A stretch of 10,035 nucleotides of DNA from the NCBI GenBank assembly GCA_937898155.1, contig CALEJO010000028.1:1-10035 (forward strand). The letters run 5' to 3'. The DNA is from an uncultured Clostridia bacterium. GTDB taxonomy: Bacteria; Bacillota; Clostridia; Oscillospirales; CAG-272. Below are positions 6,101-10,035 of the stretch, in pieces (positions within the stretch are counted from its first letter, which is position 1; every line of letters begins with the position of its first letter). Under the pieces are notes generated by a model. It did no database searches. It was given only the letters and a program-made list of their open reading frames with translations, and was not told where the DNA came from. A program made the position numbers and the translations under genes.

Positions 6101-8636
6101 AGTTAGTGTTCATGTTGAACATATCAATGTGACCGAATTTTGCCAGCGGGACGCTCAAATCTTCCTTTTTCGTTTCGCCAAACTTGATGCCGAAAACGGG
6201 ACGCCCCTCGCTGACCACGATCGGAGAACCGACATTGGGATCGGTGGTATAGTAGAGCGCGTTCCAGTGGTATGCGACGTTGCAGTTCACGTCACTGGGA
6301 TTCCCGTTCTGATCCCGCACCACATCGTAGCGAACGATATTCGTTATATTGTTGTTTTTGTCGGTCTCGCAATCAAGCATGACCGTCGGGATAGCCGTGT
6401 ATTCCGGCGGCTTATAGCTGTATTGCTCAATCATCCACAGAATATAGAATATCATCATAACGAAGATCGCAACGACCATCACCGCAAGGAACACGGTCCC
6501 GATGAGGCATGTCACCACCGCGACAGTTCCATAGAATAACGAGCCGATTGCCGCAATCTCCAAAATATGGCCAAGAAAGAAGAAGAATGACAATCCTGTG
6601 ACAAATTTTGCAACTCCGAGGAACACGATCACGCCGATCAGCGCGGCAGAAGCGCCGACAGCGAACCAGATCATCCTCGCAAAATATCTGTCCTCGTCGG
6701 TCTCGGCATTTGAGGTCGCCTTGCGGAAATTCTTGCTCTCGATCGCCCGTCTGACGTCGTCGCTTGTCATAGCGAGCGATTCGCTTTCCAGCAGGTCTTT
6801 GTTGGTGCCGAACCATACCGAAAACCGCTCGGCATCCATTCCTTCCAGCAGCTCGGCTTTCCGCATCGGGAGCTGTGCCGCAAGAGACGCGGCAGAGTGA
6901 TCGGTCATTGCCAGATTGATGTAAATCGTCACCAGATCGGATGTTTTTAACGCGTATTTCTGTCCGGGCGTCAGCGCCGTGATGATGAAATAGGTTAGCG
7001 CCTGTGCGATCCAGTTTTCTTTTTCGTCTTTGCTGTTGTTCAGCCGATAGATTTCATATAAATACTCGGCCAGCGTCGTCATGCTTCCGCAGTGACTGCT
7101 GTTTAGTTGATATTTTTTCAGTATTTCATAAGTGCCGAGATAGGTTCCATCGCAAGACTTCTCGAGTTCCTTGTCGCCGGCAACGGTATCCAAAAGTGCT
7201 TGCTCTGCCTCTTCCTCACTCGTGTCGGTCAGACGGCTGAGATCGACGCCGTTTTCTTCGATACTCTTCTTTTCCGCCTCGTATTGTTCAAAATACCGAT
7301 TGTTCACACTAAGGAAGCGGCTGATATCATCGCTGTAATTCGCGACTTCGGTATAATGCTCGTTTTTCGCGTCGGCAACGTAAGGGTCAAAGGTGCAGTG
7401 GTCGATGGAATTGATGACGTTTCTCACCCAGTCAACATCGTAATCATAATCGAGGATCAACTCCTCCGGGAGACGATGCTCGACATCGGCGGCGCAAATC
7501 TCGACCACGTCGGTGAAATGGCATCCGTTGCACACCTTCGGAAGCAGCGAAACGAATGCAAGGAGAGAAGAATCATTCATAGAAGAGAGAATCTCATATA
7601 GATTCTCCGTTTCGCCGCCGGTATATTCGATCTTCTGCGTATCGGCACTGAAATGATAGTTGACCTCGCAGGTCTTCAAATATGCGATCGCCTTTTCGCT
7701 GAAACCACCGTCCTCCGAGGAAGCGTTCAGCGCGTTTTTCAGCAGATAAACCTGATCGTAATACTGTTCGGTGAGAGTTTGTATTTCTTTTTCCGCGGTA
7801 TTTCCGTTCGGATATTGTTTTGCATATTTCTGAACCGTCGCTTCGAGCCACAGTGTTTCATCCGAAAACGACTCGACGCCGACGACTCCGGTATGAGAAG
7901 TCACGCCGACACCGTCGATCACGGTTTCACGCAGATTGCCGTCGGTGCAAGCAATGGCAAGCTGGGCATTGATGATATTGATCACAGCGGTGTTGAGAAT
8001 GAGGAGCAGTTCCTCATAATCCTCGTCCTTGCGGTGTTCAAAGTCGGTCAGATAATCCCCGAGCGCGGGACCGTCCTTGGCATCCGAGGTCGCGGGAACG
8101 CAGAACACATTCAGAAATTCTTTCGCTAAGAGCGCGTTCCGCTTCCCTGCCTTACAGTTCTGATCCAACTCCATGCAGGATGCCTTAAACTCGGCGGCAG
8201 TTCCCTTCAGCCCGGGCATCATACTTTCCGCATAGGCACGGTAATCGAAATTCTTATAACCGCCGTCCTGATCCATAGCACGCAGATCAGTCAGCGCACG
8301 GCTCCGATCCGTCGTATATTTGTAGCCGAGGCAGCAATAGCCATCCGGCATGCCGTAGTAGTGTCCCGCGCCCTCGTTGAGGTTTCCGGTTGCCACGACA
8401 AAGCCGGCGTCCGTCAGCGATTTTTCCGCCTCCGCTTTTGTTTCCCCGACCCCGAGACGCACTTCGCTGACATAGAGTTTAATCTGCCCCCCGTTGTTAT
8501 AGGGAAGTGCCGAATCGGGATTGATCGCCACCGCAAGGACCTGGGCGGTATTCAGAAACGCCGTCAGAAGGGCCAGCAATACGCAGATCAGCACGATGCA
8601 TATTGTTTTCGGTCTTACTTTTTTAACTCCGCTCAT
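3006..8636 (-). CDS. Giant secreted membrane-anchored multi-module protein, 1876 aa, with repeated MABP-like beta modules
   Basis: Function unknown. Residues 1-37 are a signal peptide (KKVRPK, hydrophobic 11-30, AVA before the probable cut). Residues 54-139 are a MABP-like module containing NLNEGAG, CCLGYKYTTD and RALTDLRAM. Residues 140-650 are a helical, Cys-containing ectodomain with IACTD at 228-232, a CNGC pair at 369-372 and ALTPGQ at 554-559. Residues 651-736 are a strongly hydrophobic membrane cluster. Residues 747-812 carry the second shared beta module (IPTVMLDCET, WNALYYTTDPNVGSPI). From about 870 to 1640 at least five divergent units end in A-(I/V/L)-x-D-(I/L) or a close variant: AVKDIRVV, AITDLGVF, ALGDIRVL, YITDITFI, AIKDIKI. 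The tail is SASIFADGAT, a hydrophobic helix (1847-1868) and KKKKKTN. There is no LPXTG. The ATG at 8636 overlaps the protease gene by 14 nt and has GGAGA 9 nt upstream. MABP domains are known as membrane- or vesicle-associated beta-prisms; a binding role here is inference. Confidence 0.9.
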   Translation of the reverse strand: MSGVKKVRPKTICIVLICVLLALLTAFLNTAQVLAVAINPDSALPYNNGGQIKLYVSEVRLGVGETKAEAEKSLTDAGFVVATGNLNEGAGHYYGMPDGYCCLGYKYTTDRSRALTDLRAMDQDGGYKNFDYRAYAESMMPGLKGTAAEFKASCMELDQNCKAGKRNALLAKEFLNVFCVPATSDAKDGPALGDYLTDFEHRKDEDYEELLLILNTAVINIINAQLAIACTDGNLRETVIDGVGVTSHTGVVGVESFSDETLWLEATVQKYAKQYPNGNTAEKEIQTLTEQYYDQVYLLKNALNASSEDGGFSEKAIAYLKTCEVNYHFSADTQKIEYTGGETENLYEILSSMNDSSLLAFVSLLPKVCNGCHFTDVVEICAADVEHRLPEELILDYDYDVDWVRNVINSIDHCTFDPYVADAKNEHYTEVANYSDDISRFLSVNNRYFEQYEAEKKSIEENGVDLSRLTDTSEEEAEQALLDTVAGDKELEKSCDGTYLGTYEILKKYQLNSSHCGSMTTLAEYLYEIYRLNNSKDEKENWIAQALTYFIITALTPGQKYALKTSDLVTIYINLAMTDHSAASLAAQLPMRKAELLEGMDAERFSVWFGTNKDLLESESLAMTSDDVRRAIESKNFRKATSNAETDEDRYFARMIWFAVGASAALIGVIVFLGVAKFVTGLSFFFFLGHILEIAAIGSLFYGTVAVVTCLIGTVFLAVMVVAIFVMMIFYILWMIEQYSYKPPEYTAIPTVMLDCETDKNNNITNIVRYDVVRDQNGNPSDVNCNVAYHWNALYYTTDPNVGSPIVVSEGRPVFGIKFGETKKEDLSVPLAKFGHIDMFNMNTNCYEDEVDGIYVWFYTEASLNGESTDKPEGAYIKEITVAIAKTQEAARSYIQMMSGYYLFDKNLTPSNEDFYTYIGYSTTNNATEAVKDIRVVYGTTANEINYAGTSYINAFTGSMLTCPLKTCEAAVTSRTETPFSYSLFMAYRIGIGDESAPPILAGTFGTANSISGIPDDAEAVTMMSGGVYDFNSWDNEDYDTFSEHCFLYYKTEKPFKSTDAEGNPAKKYLAGLAFFSGSEDWLDSDDTSEYNVEKYAESLGYHIVNYDLTAGLLNNDEDVTYLAYAETYNPFRAITDLGVFTGEPGYGYLADNLISAGVGFEACNVYTQGDGNYYVGKGSQRLMRRSHAYFTPITGEGDCNGWDKDDVICARGLYMAGYQSGVRPLTIDDVVFSINSGVIPTAQGSTEGLYRLDGFNMYNYWNINNGKPVVGPLGTGWKTVHPLDRYYYDTYSASGDLTSCFNIGLGKCYDSTPRNALVMNLFVRNETIPNRVRGNYVATAQLVSSQEEHGSYDIARMLAMQMGTEIIGLESPIRLVSDEFPDLLVESPIYESDPVDYPGGCFLVSISYTDAESNALGDIRVLEQTEGNVLPSVIKMQLSDYNYTNYVKGNLAVLTAKSEYDEKDIFGRPLSEQEKAQKQKEKAGYVFYTTQNGVKINRLLIQQLRSDGVESATALWNENPDGVAEYYLRAGETSEPFCLSGYGNSLEHYFCARRYNTKETDDNYKYITDITFIRSDSFDGSIKKAVIRLGADGAPFAVNYDIFEGTIGSRGRSEAAVIGVTRSGSSKEAIKDIKISPDDLGPSFVYNDITYDRVNDEPLHTGILESEDIYIYITRETGGETIYVKEKLSWIDLYNDKTTDWANVDWRKIDLTTIVWSKFSEAIHTPLGSESWRTYIIATVGASDGLNAKDFAVTNFGLVPNVGDQTYWAGAGYSGNSKMLVPVTSGTPIFEAKAFNGYTCGMKLVYTNAIGENFDEKLEAYYRALDEALSKAPNRQSASIFADGATVWTVIAIGGIMAAALAATAIYSKKKKKTN
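3717..3890 (-). repeat. Short MABP-like module 6 of the 1876-aa protein (residues 1583-1640)
   Basis: IKKAVIRLGADGAPFAVNYD is followed by AAVIGVTRSGSSKEAIKDIK. It keeps the Val-Thr-x-Ser ... Ala-Ile-x-Asp-Ile ending, but is shorter than the other units. Confidence 0.4.
3912..4139 (-). repeat. Divergent MABP-like module 5 of the 1876-aa protein (residues 1500-1575)
   Basis: The unit contains AEYYLRAGETSEPFCLSGYG and ends in HYFCARRYNTKE then YITDITFI. The Tyr-Ile-Thr-Asp-Ile ending and the aromatic strand before it fit the series; the N-terminal half is poorly matched. Confidence 0.4.
4362..4634 (-). repeat. Divergent MABP-like module 4 of the 1876-aa protein (residues 1335-1425)
   Basis: GNYVATAQLVSS opens the unit and CFLVSISYTDAESNALGDIR closes it. 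Only the closing Tyr-Thr-Asp ... Ala-Leu-x-Asp-Ile signature is well kept, so this copy is less certain than 1-3. Confidence 0.4.
5187..5438 (-). repeat. MABP-like beta module 3 of the 1876-aa protein (residues 1067-1150)
   Basis: KKYLAGLAFFSG is followed by YHIVNYDLTAG, then TYLAYAETYNPFRAITDLGV. The Asp-Leu-Thr-x-Gly turn and Ala-Ile-Thr-Asp-Leu match module 1 well, and an acidic insert (about 1080-1095) lies between the first strand and the turn. Confidence 0.55.
5802..6017 (-). repeat. MABP-like beta module 2 of the 1876-aa protein (residues 874-945)
   Basis: YIKEITVAIAKTQEAARSYI is followed by LFDKNLTPS, then TYIGYSTTNNATEAVKDIRV. The strand, Leu-containing turn, Tyr-x-Gly-Tyr-x-Thr-Thr and Ala-Val-x-Asp-Ile line up with module 1, with low identity elsewhere. 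Confidence 0.55.
6429..6686 (-). other. Internal transmembrane cluster of the 1876-aa protein (residues 651-736)
   Basis: About 85 nearly uninterrupted hydrophobic residues, including FFFFLGH and VVAIFVMMIFYILWMI, with Lys677, His690 and Glu693 as the only charged or titratable breaks. It reads as three helices, possibly four shorter ones. In the 842-aa paralogue the same position holds two hydrophobic stretches around a 103-residue polar loop. Confidence 0.75.
8220..8477 (-). repeat. MABP-like beta module 1 of the 1876-aa protein (residues 54-139)
   Basis: The unit opens with LYVSEVRLGVGETKAEAEKS, passes through NLNEGAG, then CLGYKYTTD and ALTDLRAMDQDGGY. The order (edge strand, small helix with Ala-x-x-x-Leu, (D/N)-L-N-x-G-A-G, Y-L-x-Y-K-x-T-T-D, A-(I/L)-T-D-(I/L)) is what I associate with bacterial MABP-type beta-prism modules. 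The 842-aa protein has the same unit at its N-terminus. Confidence 0.6.
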
Positions 8637-9282
8637 GATCAGTTTTCTCCGATTTCACAATTTTTTTATTCAGTAAGTGGACTGACAGCATAACAGCGAC
8701 CGTAAACAACGGGAGAATGATCCCGCCAAAGCGATATGCCGACTGTATCAAAAGATTATAGCAGGCGTGATAAACGACAGCAAAGATCAGAAGCGCATAG
8801 GTCCCGACGACCGAGAATTTGCGCCGAATGTAAAACAGCGTCAAACCGAAGCCGACCATCAATGTGCAGATACCGTGCATCATGCCCGCGCCAAGCCCGC
8901 GGATAAACGCCCAACCGATCGTCGCCGCACCGATGTCGGAAGCTAAAATGTAGGAATTTTCGAGAATCGCAAATCCGATCCCGACCATGATGGAGGAGCT
9001 GACGATATCTCTCTTTTTCGGCCGGAAGAGGAAGACGTATTGCACAATCGGTATCATTTTCAGCAGTTCCTCGACCAAAGGCGTCACAAGATAGGTCATA
9101 TCAAATTCCGACATTCCCGAAATATTGCGGATATATCCGTTGATATACGCCGCAAAAAGACACGAAGTAAGTCCGAGCCCGAGAAAGATCACGGTCGTTC
9201 GTGTATGATCCCGCATAAAAATCAGGCCGAGCGAAGTCGGAACCAGAATGCAGATATAGAGAATAATGATCAGTTGATCCAT
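8623..9282 (-). CDS. PrsW-family intramembrane metalloprotease, 219 aa
   Basis: The protein has about seven hydrophobic helices and the conserved residues of the PrsW family (membrane-embedded, presumed zinc proteases that include B. subtilis PrsW, which makes the first cut in the anti-sigma factor RsiW). TPLVEELLK at 67-75 carries the Glu-Glu-x-x-Lys motif (Glu71, Glu72, Lys75). GFAILENSY at 103-111 gives Glu108-Asn109. His136 lies in RGLGAGMMHG, and YHACYN at 171-176 gives His172 and Asn176. All expected catalytic or metal-binding positions seem intact, so it should be active in the plasma membrane. The start at 9282 is chosen because GGTGA lies 4 nt upstream and the residues after it begin the first membrane helix. 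An in-frame ATG at 9375 would add 31 polar residues lying inside the preceding gene. It overlaps that gene by 13 nt and the giant surface-protein gene by 14 nt. Its substrate is unknown; whether it cuts an anti-sigma factor or an operon partner cannot be told here. A wider CPBP-like relationship is the alternative. Confidence 0.88.
   Translation of the reverse strand: MDQLIIILYICILVPTSLGLIFMRDHTRTTVIFLGLGLTSCLFAAYINGYIRNISGMSEFDMTYLVTPLVEELLKMIPIVQYVFLFRPKKRDIVSSSIMVGIGFAILENSYILASDIGAATIGWAFIRGLGAGMMHGICTLMVGFGLTLFYIRRKFSVVGTYALLIFAVVYHACYNLLIQSAYRFGGIILPLFTVAVMLSVHLLNKKIVKSEKTDHERS
8646..8650 (-). promoter_or_regulatory. Ribosome binding site GGAGA for the 1876-aa gene
   Basis: GGAGA lies 9 nt before the ATG at 8636, within the end of the PrsW-family gene. 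Together with the 14-nt gene overlap this supports coupled translation. Confidence 0.65.
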
Positions 9283-9941
9283 TTCTTCACCCCCCGAACG
9301 GCTGATACTGCCGTCATTGCCGCAGCGGCGGCAAGTATGTACTTGCCGACGATCGTCGGGACCGTCAGGCCGCAAGCCGTAAAAACAATCACCGCGTCCT
9401 GCATAATAATATAAAACAACGAAAAACCATTGGCGGCTTTTGCCCCTTTGACAAAGTCCGTCCCATCGTCTTTCATCAGAATGATTTTCAAATTAAAATA
9501 GGAACACGGAAGCACGGAGATCGTACCGATAGAACGGATAAGCAGGCTCGGCAGATCATAGGAGCGCGCCAGAACGGTAAAAGCCACCGTGAAAGCAAGT
9601 TGAACCGCCGGAGCGATCATCGAAACGATGCGTGCCGTGCGATACTCCGCTCTGCCGCCGTCCACGATCGAATCGAACTGACCGAAATTGACGGCAAACA
9701 TAAACGCATAGAAGCCGACGGCACCAAGCGCGCCGATATTGATCGGAACAAAATCCTTCGTGGTACATAACTGCACCATACTGTTAAAAATGAATTCAAG
9801 CAAACCGCAGATCACGGCAAAAAGCACACCCTGAAAATAGAGCGGCGTCTTCGGTCGGATCAGTCGGAATGTTGACCAGACAACCACCGCCATCAGAAAA
9901 ACGGTAGGTATAGAATTCAAAATCCAATAATAATTGTTCAA
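9270..9941 (-). CDS. Seven-helix integral membrane protein of unknown family, 223 aa, TTG start
   Basis: I do not recognise the family. The 223 residues contain about seven hydrophobic segments: roughly 8-27, 34-56, 68-87, 103-124, 131-154, 170-191 and 194-215. The loops carry RLIRPK (26-31), GGRAEYRTAR (95-104) and MKDDGTDFVKGAKA (156-169), and the protein ends in RGVKKWIN. No catalytic or transporter motif is visible. The size and seven-helix plan resemble the membrane domains attached to some sensor proteins, but no signalling domain follows. The start is TTG at 9941, because a perfect AGGAGG lies 7 nt upstream and no in-frame ATG occurs before codon 17, which is inside the first helix. 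It is the first gene of the operon and its last codons overlap the start of the PrsW-family gene by 13 nt, so the two membrane proteins are probably made together and may interact. Confidence 0.82.
   Translation of the reverse strand: MNNYYWILNSIPTVFLMAVVVWSTFRLIRPKTPLYFQGVLFAVICGLLEFIFNSMVQLCTTKDFVPINIGALGAVGFYAFMFAVNFGQFDSIVDGGRAEYRTARIVSMIAPAVQLAFTVAFTVLARSYDLPSLLIRSIGTISVLPCSYFNLKIILMKDDGTDFVKGAKAANGFSLFYIIMQDAVIVFTACGLTVPTIVGKYILAAAAAMTAVSAVRGVKKWIN
9287..9295 (-). promoter_or_regulatory. Ribosome binding site GGGGGGTGA for the PrsW-family gene
   Basis: GGTGA pairs with the 3' part of the anti-Shine-Dalgarno sequence and ends 4 nt before the ATG at 9282. It lies inside the last codons of the preceding gene (Val-Lys-Lys region). 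It decides the 219-residue start over the longer in-frame ATG at 9375. Confidence 0.65.
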
Positions 9942-9948
9942 ATGAGTG

Positions 9949-9954
9949 CCTCCT
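9949..9954 (-). promoter_or_regulatory. Ribosome binding site AGGAGG deciding a TTG start
   Basis: AGGAGG reads on the minus strand at 9954-9949, 7 nt before the TTG at 9941. It fixes the start of the seven-helix membrane protein, because no ATG or GTG with comparable support lies in frame nearby. Confidence 0.85.
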
Positions 9955-9990
9955 GCTTTTTCAACTCCATTGATCCCCGCTCCATTTGTT

Positions 9991-10019
9991 TATACGATAA
10001 AGCGCAGAGAAAGGATACA
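9991..10019 (-). promoter_or_regulatory. Candidate ECF-sigma-type promoter for the five-gene operon
   Basis: On the minus strand TGTATCC (10019-10013) is followed after 16 nt by CGTATA (9996-9991). This resembles ECF-type promoters of Firmicutes, such as the B. subtilis SigW pattern TGAAAC, about 16 nt, CGTA; the -10 CGTA matches fully, the -35 matches four of six. A start site a few bases downstream would leave a leader of about 40 nt before the TTG start. No good SigA-type TTGACA/TATAAT pair at 17 nt spacing is apparent: TTGTAT and TATAAA are 20 nt apart. The region is cut by the window edge, so further upstream elements cannot be judged. Confidence 0.45.
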
Positions 10020-10035
10020 AGTTTTTGAAAAAATA

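Noticed and set aside
5973..6539. Plus-strand open frame (188 residues) opposite the 1876-aa gene
   Set aside because: It is antisense to the membrane cluster and second beta module, which are clearly coding on the other strand; its His/Ile/Val-rich composition is a complement artefact.
450..8636. Sortase (LPXTG) anchoring of the two large proteins
   Set aside because: No LPXTG or close variant precedes either C-terminal helix; the shared motif there is FADG-x-T.
3006..8636. MACPF or other pore-forming toxin, since MABP-like domains can accompany MACPF
   Set aside because: I see no MACPF signature; the domain between the module and the membrane cluster is acidic and helical, and the protein has constitutive membrane helices.
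9283..9375. N-terminal extension of the PrsW-family protein from an ATG at 9375
   Set aside because: The extra 31 residues are Arg/Asp/Gly-rich, lie wholly within the preceding gene, and lack the ribosome site seen before the ATG at 9282.

Overview
The window is one strand-uniform block of a bacterial genome. Five genes all read on the minus strand, from the right edge to the left edge, and are packed as a single operon: two overlaps (13 and 14 nt), one 27-nt gap and one 1-nt gap. Strong Shine-Dalgarno sites, a TTG start behind a perfect AGGAGG, Lys-rich Gram-positive signal peptides, a Firmicutes-type lipoprotein signal and roughly balanced base composition suggest a Clostridia-type Firmicute (Oscillospirales or Lachnospirales-like). 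This is an inference; no taxonomic marker gene is present.

Layout in transcription order. Bases 9942-10035 hold the leader, with a candidate ECF-sigma-type promoter (TGTATCC, 16 nt, CGTATA). Next comes a seven-helix membrane protein of unknown family (9270-9941, TTG start). It overlaps a PrsW-family intramembrane metalloprotease (8623-9282). That in turn overlaps a giant secreted, membrane-anchored protein of 1876 residues (3006-8636), which has an N-terminal beta module resembling the MABP (MVB12-associated beta-prism) domain, a long helical ectodomain, an internal hydrophobic cluster, and about five further divergent copies of the beta module. It is followed by a shorter paralogue of 842 residues (450-2978) with the same N-terminal plan. 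Last is a lipoprotein with a bacterial Ig-like (Big_3-type) domain, which runs off the left edge (1-448).

The two large proteins are clearly related to each other. They share the N-terminal module, the helical domain with an ALTPGQ motif and an IAC(S/T)D motif, a second beta module with an (W)xALYxTTD...GxPI signature, and a C-terminal tail in which S-x-S-(I/V)-F-A-D-G-x-T precedes a final hydrophobic helix and a Lys run. No LPXTG motif is present, so they appear to be held in the membrane or processed by another route. The operon therefore looks like an uncharacterised cell-envelope system: two multi-module surface proteins, an Ig-like lipoprotein, a polytopic partner and a membrane protease that might process one of them or a regulator. 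The function is not known and is not asserted here. There is no RNA gene, mobile element, CRISPR array or terminator in the window, and no gene on the plus strand that I can support.
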